Origin: JBBDKV01 sp040879165 | GTDB lineage: Bacteria; Patescibacteriota; Microgenomatia; UBA1400; PJMF01 | DNA length: 63,792 nt | Assembly: GCA_040879165.1 (NCBI GenBank) | Contig: JBBDKV010000027.1 | Span: forward strand, 1-63,792 | Direction: 5' to 3' | Part shown: one piece after another, positions 27,463-38,697 of the stretch | Layout of the letters: each line of letters starts with the position of its first letter | Position numbering within the stretch: position 1 is the first letter of the stretch | Notes under the pieces: generated by a model | Told to the model about the DNA's origin: nothing | Seen by the model: only the letters and a program-made list of their open reading frames with translations | Databases searched by the model: none | Program-made: the position numbers and the translations under genes

Positions 27463-29589
27463 TTATTTGGGAGGGGTGTAGTTATCAATAGATTGTGGTT
27501 GGTATTGTGGTCGATCGGGCACTGGTTCGGACTGCTTGTTTGCGGGCGCTTGAGAGGTGGTTGTGTCTTGTTCTTCAGTTGGAGTTGTTGGGGTAGTGTC
27601 CTCGCCGACAGCAGACTCTTGAGTGCTTGGCCCTTGAGAATTTGCTTCTTGTGGAGTAGTTGCTTGAGGAGCAATGGTTGCCGAAGGAACGTTTGGTTTG
27701 TCCAGGTTGGCGAGCACTTCTGCGTCTTTACTGCTTTGTAGTGCTTCACTTGCGTCCTCAGCCTTTTGGGTCTGCTGGCGCTTGAACAGTTCTTCTGGGT
27801 TGGTGGTAATTAATCCATGCTCCTCTTCGCTCGCAACAACTCTCAGTGCTACGTGGTTCTGACCTGCAAAGAAAATGCCCTCTCCAACATCTGCGGTTAC
27901 CAACAACTGCCTTTCTCCTTGAGAAAGATAAAAGGTTTCAGCTAGGACAGGAACTGAGGCAGTCGACTGCTTCATGAGAAACTGAATAGAGGCGTTGGTT
28001 ACAATCGCCTTGCCGTGGTCGGTGTGCAGAAAGTCTTCAACGTCTTGAGTAATAGTGGTTACTCCGAGGTAGTATTTACGAGCGCGCTTGACCATCGAGA
28101 AAATAAATGACGCCGAGTCGGGATGCTTCATAAAGTACCAGGCTTCGTCAATAATTAAAAGGCGACGCTTGAGTGTCTTGCGCACTCTGGTCCAAATAAA
28201 GTCGAGAATGACGTACATGGCAATAGGGCGCATTTCCTCTTCCATTTCTTTGACAGAAAAAACGGTGATTTGGTTGGTGATATCAATGTTTGATTTTTGG
28301 TCAAATATGCCCCGGAACGAGCCCGTAATATATTTTTCTAATCGAGCAGAAATGTCGTTGGCGTCGTCGCTTTCCATACCAATCAGGGCTTTATAGACAT
28401 CTTCCATGAGCGGCGGTTCATTAATTTGTGTAGCTGGGTCAGGGGTGATGCCCTTGGCTTTATAGGCAGCAACTAAGGCTCGGTCAAGTAAGGCCTCTTG
28501 TTGAGCGGTCATTTCTCCCAGCATCACTTTGAGTAGTCCATGAAGGGCGATGATTTTCTGACCCAATTCATTTTCACCCTCTTCATAGATATTTGATAAA
28601 TCAAATGGATTAATTTTGGCGTGGGAGCCAAAAGTGAAATTGATGTACTCGCCACCAACAGCTTTTGACATCTCTTCGTACTCATGCTCGGGGTCCATGA
28701 CAATGACTTCGGCGCCGAACATCATTTGGCGCAAGATTTCTAGCTTTACGGTGTAGGATTTTCCTGCTCCAGATTTAGCAAAAACAACCATATTCGCATT
28801 TTCCATCTTGAATCGGTCAAAAATCACCAAAGAGTCATTGTGCTCGTTGATGCCATACATAATGCCGGTTTCCATCGTCAGCTCAGAGGAGGTGAATGGA
28901 AAGGTGGTGGCTAAAGAGGTGGTGTCCATGTTGCGAGTAATTGAAAGCTTGTCGGTGCCCATTGGAAGCGTGGTTTTGAAGCCCTCGTCCATTTGGAGTG
29001 TAGATTTTTTAGATACGATCAGAAGGGAGCCAAGAGTGGATTGAACGTTTTTTGTCACTTTGTCTAACTGATCTTTGTCGGTGGCTTGAATGGTGATGTA
29101 GAGACCAAATTGGAAAAAGCGCTCTGAGCCCTTGGCAAGCTCTTCACGGATGAAACGGGCGTCCTCGAGTTTGACCTCGGTGTTGATATTGCTAATTTTG
29201 CCAGAGCGCAGGTCTGATTGAATCTCAGCTTCCATTTCTGTAATTTTTCGCTTCAGATTGTCCAGTATTTCAGCCGAGTCAACTGGGTAGATAAACATGG
29301 CTACGCTCATTTGGTGGGGGTAGTTGATTAAGGGCGAGAGCCAGTTGGCAGGTACGGTGCGAGGGTAGCCAGCTACAAATAACGTGCGGGTATAGGTGGA
29401 GTTAATTTTTTGATACGTAAAATCAACCTCAATTGCTTCGGGAGCAATAATGTCTTGAATAGTGACGAGGCCTCGAGAAAACTCCTTGACTTTTTCAAGG
29501 TTTTGTTCTTCTTGCAGCTTGGCTTGCTCTTCTGGGGTCAGCTTGGGCTGTTTCTTTTTACCGAATGGCAGTAGGTCAGAAATGGGCAT
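27463..29589 (-). CDS. VirB4/TraC-like type IV secretion ATPase
   Basis: A 708-residue motor. A VirB4 N-terminal domain (about 40-240; YTRTLFVAGYPRTVPANWLS, MSVAMFIYPVDS) precedes an ATPase domain with Walker A AKSGAGKSYT at about 271-280, EVIVMDPEHEY and Walker B RRLLIIDEAWYFM at about 475-487. The QDVEDFL block and SERQLL-like end also match. The C-terminal 110 residues are a Thr/Gln/Pro-rich tail. VirB4 energises pilus and channel assembly. TACAAT (29597-29602) lies seven bases before the ATG, so it may also be transcribed separately from the upstream gene, after a strong hairpin. Confidence 0.9.
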   Translation of the reverse strand: MPISDLLPFGKKKQPKLTPEEQAKLQEEQNLEKVKEFSRGLVTIQDIIAPEAIEVDFTYQKINSTYTRTLFVAGYPRTVPANWLSPLINYPHQMSVAMFIYPVDSAEILDNLKRKITEMEAEIQSDLRSGKISNINTEVKLEDARFIREELAKGSERFFQFGLYITIQATDKDQLDKVTKNVQSTLGSLLIVSKKSTLQMDEGFKTTLPMGTDKLSITRNMDTTSLATTFPFTSSELTMETGIMYGINEHNDSLVIFDRFKMENANMVVFAKSGAGKSYTVKLEILRQMMFGAEVIVMDPEHEYEEMSKAVGGEYINFTFGSHAKINPFDLSNIYEEGENELGQKIIALHGLLKVMLGEMTAQQEALLDRALVAAYKAKGITPDPATQINEPPLMEDVYKALIGMESDDANDISARLEKYITGSFRGIFDQKSNIDITNQITVFSVKEMEEEMRPIAMYVILDFIWTRVRKTLKRRLLIIDEAWYFMKHPDSASFIFSMVKRARKYYLGVTTITQDVEDFLHTDHGKAIVTNASIQFLMKQSTASVPVLAETFYLSQGERQLLVTADVGEGIFFAGQNHVALRVVASEEEHGLITTNPEELFKRQQTQKAEDASEALQSSKDAEVLANLDKPNVPSATIAPQATTPQEANSQGPSTQESAVGEDTTPTTPTEEQDTTTSQAPANKQSEPVPDRPQYQPQSIDNYTPPK

Positions 29590-29619
29590 TGTTACTATTG
29601 TAGCGAAAAGTCAGTCTGT

Positions 29620-29655
29620 CAGCTACCACCCCTTTGCGGAAAGGGGTGGTAGCTG
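29620..29655. other. Perfect 16-bp hairpin between secretion genes
   Basis: CAGCTACCACCCCTTT (29620-29635) and its exact reverse complement (29640-29655) enclose a GCGG loop. It lies between the TraC-N-like stop and the VirB4 start. No U-run follows on the coding strand, so it is not a standard intrinsic terminator; mRNA processing or protection is more likely. Confidence 0.85.
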
Positions 29656-29672
29656 AGTTGTTGAGTACCGAG

Positions 29673-31223
<1,551 letters not shown>

Positions 31224-31356
31224 GGGCAGAGCTGCTTGCGAGTTTTGAATACAATCTTGAACCGGAACCCGCAAGTTGCTACGTGATTCATCTTAGCTGG
31301 TTTTGAGGGTCGCTGCAAGGATAAGCAGGTGTGCGCGGTGGCACGCTGTGTCGCTG

Positions 31357-32643
31357 TTAGGTGCTAATAATCTCGAGTGGTTCAACGATTTTGCCCTTTA
31401 ACTCAATGCTTTGGGGTCGAAAGGTGTAGCCGTCTTTGTCAGCAGCAATAGTGTATGTGTTGTTTTTAAGCGGGGTAGTTACAAAAAACTGACCAAGCGC
31501 GTTGGTTCTCACTGCGCGAACCACTTGCCCGTCCTTAGTCTGGATTTCAACAATTGCTCCAGGGATTAATTCTTTGTTGGCAGTCAACACCATGCCAACG
31601 AGCTTATTGGGCACGTCTGGTTTGTCGGGAAAGGGGAGGTCGGCATTAAATTGAGCGGATTGGGTGGGAGCTTGCTCCTCTTCTGTGTGGGCCTTATTTT
31701 CTAAAAAGGCTTTTTCCGAGCGATCGCTTACCAAGTCAGACTCAATATCATCTTCTGCTTTTTGCTCGCCTTCTTTGGTAACAGCAATCGATTGTGATTG
31801 GGGGATCTCAATTCCTTGAGCGACTTGCTGAGTTTCGAGAAAGACTGTTTTTTGGTCTGAGCCAATGTCGGTTGAGGCAGTTTCAATAATCGGCTTGGGA
31901 ACGGGGGGCGGGGCTGGGGCTGCTGTTGGTGTAATGCGCATTTCGGCGACTTGCGGAGCTGCTTCGACTGAAGGAGTTGTTTCAACTGGTTGTTGTGTTT
32001 GGGCGGGCTGCTCGGTTTGAGCTGGTTGGGCTGCTTCGACTAATTGCTCTGCTTCGGGCTGGGGGGCAGGTTGAGGTTCTTGGCGAATACTGCGGACTCG
32101 AATTTTGAGATCTGGTCTGTCGGGTTCAATTTGCCCAGTTGGTTGGTGAAGTTGTCCGGTGGTGTCAAAAAGCGTTAGCACCTGTTGCATTGAGGTTCGC
32201 TCTTCGTAGGTAAAATCATCCGAGTCATCCATCATCATTGCCGAGCTTGAAATGAATTCTTTGATGCGTTGGCGACGAATGGGAGTGAGGTCGACCTCTT
32301 TGACTTGAATAATATCTTCTTCGTTGCCCTTGAACAAAAAGGCTTCTGGAATGTTGTTGAGTCGCTGCCAAAAAAATTGAGTGGGCTTGTACAGAATGCC
32401 ATAAAAAGTGATGAGCCAGTGGCTCAGTGGTCGCTCCTCGATTGGCACAAAAGCTGCCACAACTCCTAGGATGGCGACAAAGATAATGAGTGGCCACATG
32501 ATCGCTGCAGGAAGATTGGTGGAAAAAATTGCAAAACAAATGATGGTTGCAAGTAATAATTCGCCAAATTGTTTTAGCGTCATATTTCCCACAATGTGGA
32601 AGCGGTAGCCGGTGATGTCTTGCGGAATCGGATGTTCTTTCAT
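31357..32643 (-). CDS. PrgI-like (VirB3-type) protein fused to a carboxypeptidase-regulatory-like domain
   Basis: A 428-residue protein. Residues 1-110 match the PrgI family (IPQDITGYRFHIVGNMTLKQ, two membrane segments around 25-70, then RPLSHWLITFYGILYKPTQF), the Gram-positive counterpart of VirB3. The middle (about 175-330) is a Gln/Pro/Glu-rich linker. The last 80 residues (LVGMVLTANKELIPGAIVEI, TNALGQFFVTTPLKNNTYTI) form a carboxypeptidase-regulatory-like beta sandwich, a domain common in surface proteins. It belongs to the leftward secretion operon upstream of the TraC-N-like and VirB4 genes. Confidence 0.8.
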   Translation of the reverse strand: MKEHPIPQDITGYRFHIVGNMTLKQFGELLLATIICFAIFSTNLPAAIMWPLIIFVAILGVVAAFVPIEERPLSHWLITFYGILYKPTQFFWQRLNNIPEAFLFKGNEEDIIQVKEVDLTPIRRQRIKEFISSSAMMMDDSDDFTYEERTSMQQVLTLFDTTGQLHQPTGQIEPDRPDLKIRVRSIRQEPQPAPQPEAEQLVEAAQPAQTEQPAQTQQPVETTPSVEAAPQVAEMRITPTAAPAPPPVPKPIIETASTDIGSDQKTVFLETQQVAQGIEIPQSQSIAVTKEGEQKAEDDIESDLVSDRSEKAFLENKAHTEEEQAPTQSAQFNADLPFPDKPDVPNKLVGMVLTANKELIPGAIVEIQTKDGQVVRAVRTNALGQFFVTTPLKNNTYTIAADKDGYTFRPQSIELKGKIVEPLEIIST

Positions 32644-32781
32644 GGCAGGGCTGTAGGTTGTGTGAGCGGAGCGTTCGCGATTGTGGGTAAGAATCCAGCA
32701 AACACAACAAACACTGCTATCTTAGCACGGTTGGGGGTGTTGGCTGAAGAGGGGATGGCGTGGCCTGACTCAGCTGAGGGT

Positions 32782-33771
32782 TTATTCAGCTTCGGCTGGG
32801 CGCGAGAAGTCGGTTACGATAGCGGGGGTGATGATGCTGGCCTCAACCGACTCTCCAGACTCGGTGTTAATTGTTCCATAAAAATCATAGTAGGGCACAA
32901 TGGTGTTGCTAGCCTCATCAAGACGATAATCGACCCGTACGTTGGTAAGCGTTGCTGACTTAACCTGACTGATGTCAGGTAGCCCAACCTCAGGTGAAAA
33001 AGCGGTGATTATTGAGGCCTGATTTTGATTAATATTTTCAACTGCTTGATAGACCGAGATTGTTTCATAGGTTCTTCCTTCGTTGTATTCGATAACAATG
33101 GGAAGAAACTCAGCCTTCACAACTCGATGGGCGTTGTCTACCCAAATATTACTAATCGTGCTGGTGCTTGCACCAACTAGAATAGGGATGTCTTGTAAAG
33201 AAGTGGTAAAAATAAAGTTGACAAGGGTTGCTTCGTGGGAGGGGGCGCTCACAGTGTGTCCTTTGTCGATAAAGTATCCAACGCCGTTCTGAGCCAGGGC
33301 GATATTGTGCTCGGGTAAAAATGTATCTATAAATTGCTTGGCAACATTGAGCGCTTGTTGTGTGTTGATGGCGTTGTCTCCCGCTTGTTCACTCAGTGCT
33401 TGGAAGTAATATGAATCTAGTTGCTCAACATAAGAAAATTCATAATTTTCATTGAGATAGAGGTTCTCCGAGGTGGGGCTTGGAGCTAGGTTAAACGAGT
33501 TGGTGAATCGCTCTACAATTGTGTTGTGATTGAGCCTTTGCACGGTTCCTGTCGCTATGGGTAGCGTCCTTGGTAGTACAATTGGTTCGCCCGTAAACAC
33601 AACGTTGTTAAAAGTAGATGTTGATTGATCGTAGTTGCTGGTAGCTATCTCTTGAACTGGGTGTGGGGCGGGTGTGAACGCACGAAACAACAGCCCTAGA
33701 ATTAGTAGTAGTAGACTGCCATATATTAGAGGTCGTATCCAATTGGTGTGAGAAAAGTGATTTGTTGTCAT
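32782..33771 (-). CDS. Single-pass membrane protein, secretion-locus, unknown
   Basis: A 329-residue protein. One N-terminal helix (PLIYGSLLLLILGLLFRAF) anchors an outside, beta-rich soluble domain with repeated Ser/Thr/Asn segments. No catalytic motif is recognised; the two-strand, long-helix pattern (NTQQALNVAKQFIDTFL, TYETISVYQAVENINQ) loosely recalls PepSY/YycI-like folds, but this is weak. It starts three bases before the stop of the giant M23 gene, so the two are co-translated in the secretion operon and it may be a structural channel component. Confidence 0.65.
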   Translation of the reverse strand: MTTNHFSHTNWIRPLIYGSLLLLILGLLFRAFTPAPHPVQEIATSNYDQSTSTFNNVVFTGEPIVLPRTLPIATGTVQRLNHNTIVERFTNSFNLAPSPTSENLYLNENYEFSYVEQLDSYYFQALSEQAGDNAINTQQALNVAKQFIDTFLPEHNIALAQNGVGYFIDKGHTVSAPSHEATLVNFIFTTSLQDIPILVGASTSTISNIWVDNAHRVVKAEFLPIVIEYNEGRTYETISVYQAVENINQNQASIITAFSPEVGLPDISQVKSATLTNVRVDYRLDEASNTIVPYYDFYGTINTESGESVEASIITPAIVTDFSRPAEAE

Positions 33772-33774
33772 ATA

Positions 33775-36700
33775 TTAAAAACAGTGGTTGACCATAACGG
33801 TTTCGCCTCCATTGTACCTGTTTACAACGTCTTGGCCATCGGGTACAAAATTTTTGATAAATCTTCCAGACGACTTCAACTCATAATGCAAATGATTGCC
33901 ACTGGAATTTCCTGTATTGCCTATTTCCCCTAAAGTTTGTCCGCTGGTAACAGGCTGACCACCTTCGCTGCATGACGCAATGTCTGTAGCCCTCATATGT
34001 GCAAAAATAAAGTTGTGGGTTTGACCACCGACCTGGGCTGCCAATTTGACATAGAGTCCATATTCAATGTACTGACCAGTGTTAGTTCTTCCAGGCCTGG
34101 TTTCAACAATCGTATCGCTGCATGCCTGTCCGTCAAATGGCGAAAAAATTGGTGAACCAGCCACATTGGAAATGTCAAACGCATCTTCCTTGAAATTAGT
34201 ATGACCTCCTTCTGAAGCTGGAAGCCAAGTAATTTCTCCAGAGGCTGGCCAACACCCTTGTTTTGGCTCTCCCACTCTAACCGCAGCACTAGAGGCAAGT
34301 GTTTGATCTCTTTGAGCGGTAAAGCCATTTATGTCAATGACGTCAAAAGTCAGTTGAATCACATTGTTTATGGCGATATCCGCAAGATTTTCTCCGATTG
34401 TCACGGTATAGTCAATAACCTGGGGATCAGAAAACGGCTCATCTGGAAAAACGGCTCCTGAGATGGGAGATTCAATAGTAACACCATCAGTGCCAAATCC
34501 CATAAAATCATCCTCTATGTCTGTGACACGAATTGAGAAGCCTGATTTTGGAGCAACCGAGATGCTATACGCCACCTCCGTTGGGGTGTTGTTTTCAATT
34601 TGCTGAACCGACGCTTGCTTTTCTAGGTCAATGAAGCGAGTGCCCTCTGTCGCGGGTGTAAGCTCGTCGGTTCTTCGTTGGTCAATTCGTGTGGGAGTGG
34701 GCACCAAAAATGCGCCAATAATTACGGTAATGGTAAAAATGGTCAAAACACCCATGCTGATTGTGGCAATGAGAGGAGCGGTTACTGAGATTGACAAACC
34801 ACTCAACCACCCTGACAAACCCCCTGAAGTTCCCGCCGCTGCAGTAGTTCCTGCAGTAGCTGCACCAGTAGTTGCTGCTGCAGGGGCGGTGGCGGTTGTG
34901 GTACCAAGGGCAGATTGGCCGGCTGCTGCACCGGTGGAGGCACTTGACGCTGCTGCGTTTTGGGCTGCGGCAGTGGTGGCAGCTGCTTGTGTGGCGCCAG
35001 AGTCTCTCAATGCCGACATGCTTGCTTGGGATGGGTTGACGTAGTCAGAGGATGAGGAGAATATTGAAGACATGGGTGGGGGCTGGTTGGGGGAGAAGCC
35101 GAACATATTGCCCCAGCTCCATGGAGCTATCTGCGCCCCCATATGAGCGCCGAAAAAACCAGCCCCCAACGCCCCTATCGGACCTAAGAATGGGAGCGTA
35201 CTAAAATAAAACAGTGTGCTGCCTGCCAATCCCCCGACTGTAGAGAGTGCATGAAGAGTGGATGCAACAAAGTACGTTGAAACGGCACTGGCGGCTTCGC
35301 GAAATTGTTTGTTTTGTAAGAGCAGAACGCCGCCACCGATGGCAAGCGCCGCAGCTCCGCCACCCAACGCCGCCAACTTGCCTTTGCTACCAATAAGAGT
35401 TGATATTTTTTTAGCTGTGCTACCAGCATTTGTGAGTTGTTTTGTTTGGTTAGCAACCTGAATGGCATTTGAGAGTTTGCCTTTAGGCGAAGTCTTGCCA
35501 CGCAGTTTTGACATCAGCGAATTGACGACTCCTGGCTCTTGTTGCGCAGCTCTCGCCTGCTCACGAACCTGCAGGTCTACAACTCCAGGAATGGACTGCG
35601 CTTGCTGCATGAGCTGACCAACCTGATTTTCTTGCAGCTGGGCCTTAATTGCTGTTTCAAGCTCAACGGCGTTTGCGTAGCCAGCAGCAAGTGCCGCCTC
35701 TGCTTTATCCGCCTCTTCCATCTGAAGCACTAGGACGAGGGAAAGGCTGGCGCGTAACTGCTCCACCCGAATGATGCGCTCCTCAGCAGACTTGACGTCT
35801 TGCTGAAATTCTGCCTTGAGTAATGGGTCGAACTCATCGGCGCCGCCTCTTTCGTATTCTGAGACTAGTGTTTTAAGTAGTGTTTGGTCAGAGGCGCGTT
35901 TTTCTTGAAAATCAATGAACTCAAGAATGAGTGGTAAGTTTTCGTCAGCGTCAGCCGCTTTTTCAAATCGCTGGGGAATGGGAATGTCATAATAAGCATA
36001 GACAGCCTTTTGCCCGACTTGACCTAGACTATTCCACTCTCGTTCAAAAATTTTGAAGAATATTTGAGCCTTTTTCCTTGTATCAGTTTTTCCGACAGCT
36101 TCCGCCACAACTTCACCATCTTGATCTTGGACCATTTGTTGGACGTGGCGAACATTTTCAACTCTCTTGGTAAATTGCGTGGAAGAAATGGTATCGTATT
36201 TTGTTTCTTTTTCTGACCCAAACAGACCGTGGGGTTGTAAATTAGAAAGGGCGGACAATTGGGCAAATCTACTGGCTGCGAACTGATCGAGCAAGCTGCG
36301 AAATTGATCAATGTTTGCCTCGTTAATTTTTCCTTCTTCAATCCCAAAAGTGAGTGCCAGCATCTGCGGATTGATGTTGTTGATTAGTTTAGATGTATTT
36401 TCGTAACCATAGCTCAAAAGGAGCGAGTCGAGCGCAGAACTCGTAGTTTTAATTAATAATGGATCGTCAGTGTCCACTACATCCTGCAGCGATGCTCCAA
36501 ACAATCTTTGAGTAATGTGTTCACTGTCACGAAGTTTAAAGACGACTCCAGCTTGTACGAGCGAGTGATTAATGCTGTTTTGCAGTTGGGTATATTTGTG
36601 TTGGTCACTGTCGCTGAGATGCTGCAGAAGATTGTTGTAGAACTGGCTGAGTTTGTTGATAAACGCAGGGTCTTGGTTAATGCGCGCTCTCAGCTGCGAA

Positions 36701-38502
36701 AGTATTTTTTCCCGATCTGGATAGATAATGTACAATTTTTCAAGAGAATCGGCTGGGAGTTCTTCAAAAAATTGAAATGATGTTTCGTACAATTCGAATT
36801 TGAGCTCATCAAACACATCTTGCAGACCGGGCTCATCAGGTGTTGACTCATCATCAATATCATGCACGCCAAACAGTTGAAAATGTAGTTGATTGTATGC
36901 CCAGGTTGTTTCGGTTTCTAGTTGCTCAGCTCTGCTGAGAACGGGAGCGTTGTGGGTGGAAATAAACGAGTTATACGCTTGTTGGAACGTTGTTCCGCCA
37001 AGAATCGATCCAGAATTATTCTTGATGTGACGAATAAGTGAAGACGGAGATCTGCGCACGCGCTCGCGTTCCTCGGGGGGAAGCGACATGATGTATGCGA
37101 GTGTTTTTGACTGAACTTGGTCGAGTATTGTGTTTGGTAGGCCAGAAAGGTCTTGGATATCTTTATCACGAAACAGCTCCGCCATCGTTCCCCAATAGAG
37201 ACGAGCGCCTTGGTCTTGGATACTTTTTTGATCCTCAGGTGAGATGGTTCCTGCACTAGAGATGGCTGTGTCTAACGCATTTTGGACCGTGCTTGGTAAA
37301 GGGCGAAAGTGTGTTGGTCGCTCTGGTTCTTGTGATGCTGGGCGCGGTTGGTCGGGCTGTACTTTTTGTTCCAAACTTTTGATAAACCTTGCTTTCCACG
37401 CGCGAATATATTCCCTGATTTTGTCAAATGTGGCATCTCTAAATTGGGGCGTAGCAAAGACTGACTCAAGTTCCTGAACGAAGGCGGCCGCAGCCTCAGG
37501 TGAGTTAGTTGCTAATTGTTGTTGAGCTACTTGTTGGTAGATCTCCGTGAGTTGTTCAAAGAACTGCAATTGCGTGTCTGCTAGTAGTTTTTGAATAAGG
37601 TCTCTAAAAAGCTGTGCGCGAAGAACGACCGCGCCTTGCTGCGTAAGTAGCTGGTTTAGTTTGTCTGGTGGAAGGCTTTGAATGAGAATGTAGACCTGCT
37701 CGCGCAAGAGGTCTGTTAATTGATTGATGCGATCCTGAATATCGGGTGGCAGGTCAGCCATGCTAAAGCCTGCTTTTTCAAATGCATCAAGAATCAGCTG
37801 TCTTTGTGCAAAAAAGACCACCCACTCAACTTGTTGACTGACAATCTTTTTGTTGGTTGGATCGGTGAGGTCTGGTGGATCTAGGTCTTCACCTGAATCC
37901 TCTTGGGAGGAGTCGTCTGAAGATTGAGTAATTCCGCGTCTTGAGCCTTGGCTGGCTGTGGTTGTGGCGGCGGCGACTGCAGCAGGGTCAAGCTCGGTGT
38001 CTTGGTCAGCGTCCTCTGACCTCTCGTCTGCTTTTTTGTATTGGTCAAAAACTAACGCAACTGTGTTGTACAATTCTCTAATCCTGAAGAAGTTTTTTTC
38101 TAGTTCTCGTTCAGAAAATTGAGCCTGCTCCCCGGTTCCCCACTCCTTGAGAAGGGTGAGTTCGTCATAATTTTCACCAAATCCGCCAAGTGTGTCGGTG
38201 GGGTAGAGTTGGTGAATAGCTTTGGCTAATCCAGTTAAAACAACTAGGTAGTCCTTGAGAAAGAGTAGTTTTTCTTGCTGCTCTGGCGAGTAATTAGTTT
38301 CGGGTTCGGAGGCGGTAGTGAGTTGAGCATTGGTTGTCTGTTGGTTAATCCTCAAGATAATTTGTTGATTAGTAATGAGGCCTTTGTTGTCAATGACTTT
38401 GCCCAGCTCTTCCAGTGGCGTTTCAAGTTCTGCATTGGGATAAAATCCCAAGCTTTTGACAGGGGTGAAGGATTGGTCGAGTTGATTGGTTTGGTCGGGC
38501 AT
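33775..38502 (-). CDS. Giant secretion-locus protein with C-terminal M23 peptidase domain
   Basis: A 1575-residue protein. The first 1000 residues are largely helical and Gln/Glu/Asp-rich with no recognised domain. A hydrophobic stretch follows (about 1055-1160; LAALGGGAAALAIGGGVLLL, then Ala/Gly-rich), an Ala/Thr-rich region and a membrane helix (ISMGVLTIFTITVIIGAFLV). The outer end is an M23/LytM-like domain with a His...Asp pair in HTNFKEDAFDI, FAHM, and GNSSGNHLHYEL. Such domains cut peptide cross-bridges in peptidoglycan and often accompany type IV secretion systems to open the wall. Cytoplasmic bulk plus outside peptidase is unusual. Confidence 0.8.
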   Translation of the reverse strand: MPDQTNQLDQSFTPVKSLGFYPNAELETPLEELGKVIDNKGLITNQQIILRINQQTTNAQLTTASEPETNYSPEQQEKLLFLKDYLVVLTGLAKAIHQLYPTDTLGGFGENYDELTLLKEWGTGEQAQFSERELEKNFFRIRELYNTVALVFDQYKKADERSEDADQDTELDPAAVAAATTTASQGSRRGITQSSDDSSQEDSGEDLDPPDLTDPTNKKIVSQQVEWVVFFAQRQLILDAFEKAGFSMADLPPDIQDRINQLTDLLREQVYILIQSLPPDKLNQLLTQQGAVVLRAQLFRDLIQKLLADTQLQFFEQLTEIYQQVAQQQLATNSPEAAAAFVQELESVFATPQFRDATFDKIREYIRAWKARFIKSLEQKVQPDQPRPASQEPERPTHFRPLPSTVQNALDTAISSAGTISPEDQKSIQDQGARLYWGTMAELFRDKDIQDLSGLPNTILDQVQSKTLAYIMSLPPEERERVRRSPSSLIRHIKNNSGSILGGTTFQQAYNSFISTHNAPVLSRAEQLETETTWAYNQLHFQLFGVHDIDDESTPDEPGLQDVFDELKFELYETSFQFFEELPADSLEKLYIIYPDREKILSQLRARINQDPAFINKLSQFYNNLLQHLSDSDQHKYTQLQNSINHSLVQAGVVFKLRDSEHITQRLFGASLQDVVDTDDPLLIKTTSSALDSLLLSYGYENTSKLINNINPQMLALTFGIEEGKINEANIDQFRSLLDQFAASRFAQLSALSNLQPHGLFGSEKETKYDTISSTQFTKRVENVRHVQQMVQDQDGEVVAEAVGKTDTRKKAQIFFKIFEREWNSLGQVGQKAVYAYYDIPIPQRFEKAADADENLPLILEFIDFQEKRASDQTLLKTLVSEYERGGADEFDPLLKAEFQQDVKSAEERIIRVEQLRASLSLVLVLQMEEADKAEAALAAGYANAVELETAIKAQLQENQVGQLMQQAQSIPGVVDLQVREQARAAQQEPGVVNSLMSKLRGKTSPKGKLSNAIQVANQTKQLTNAGSTAKKISTLIGSKGKLAALGGGAAALAIGGGVLLLQNKQFREAASAVSTYFVASTLHALSTVGGLAGSTLFYFSTLPFLGPIGALGAGFFGAHMGAQIAPWSWGNMFGFSPNQPPPMSSIFSSSSDYVNPSQASMSALRDSGATQAAATTAAAQNAAASSASTGAAAGQSALGTTTATAPAAATTGAATAGTTAAAGTSGGLSGWLSGLSISVTAPLIATISMGVLTIFTITVIIGAFLVPTPTRIDQRRTDELTPATEGTRFIDLEKQASVQQIENNTPTEVAYSISVAPKSGFSIRVTDIEDDFMGFGTDGVTIESPISGAVFPDEPFSDPQVIDYTVTIGENLADIAINNVIQLTFDVIDINGFTAQRDQTLASSAAVRVGEPKQGCWPASGEITWLPASEGGHTNFKEDAFDISNVAGSPIFSPFDGQACSDTIVETRPGRTNTGQYIEYGLYVKLAAQVGGQTHNFIFAHMRATDIASCSEGGQPVTSGQTLGEIGNTGNSSGNHLHYELKSSGRFIKNFVPDGQDVVNRYNGGETVMVNHCF

Positions 38503-38684
38503 GGTTTATCTGGTTGTGGTTGCCTGGTTCTAGAAGGGCTAATCAAGTTGCTGGCGCAACTACTAATTGTAACGCTCCCACAAGTGAATGAAGCTATTAT
38601 AGCTGTAGTTGTGGGGGCGGGGCTAGTGACGGGAGCGAGCGGGGTAATAGGGCTGAAAAAGGTGTGGAAATACTCGATTTATAG

Positions 38685-38690
38685 TATAAT
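38685..38690 (+). promoter_or_regulatory. -10 element upstream of the 1091-residue gene
   Basis: TATAAT lies seven bases before the ATG at 38698, predicting a leaderless transcript. No good -35 is visible. Confidence 0.45.
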
Positions 38691-38697
38691 TCAAGGT

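Noticed and set aside
27271..27741. Rightward open frame of 156 codons between dnaA and the VirB4 gene
   Set aside because: Most of it lies antisense to the VirB4 C-terminal tail, and its Trp/Cys-rich translation has no family resemblance.
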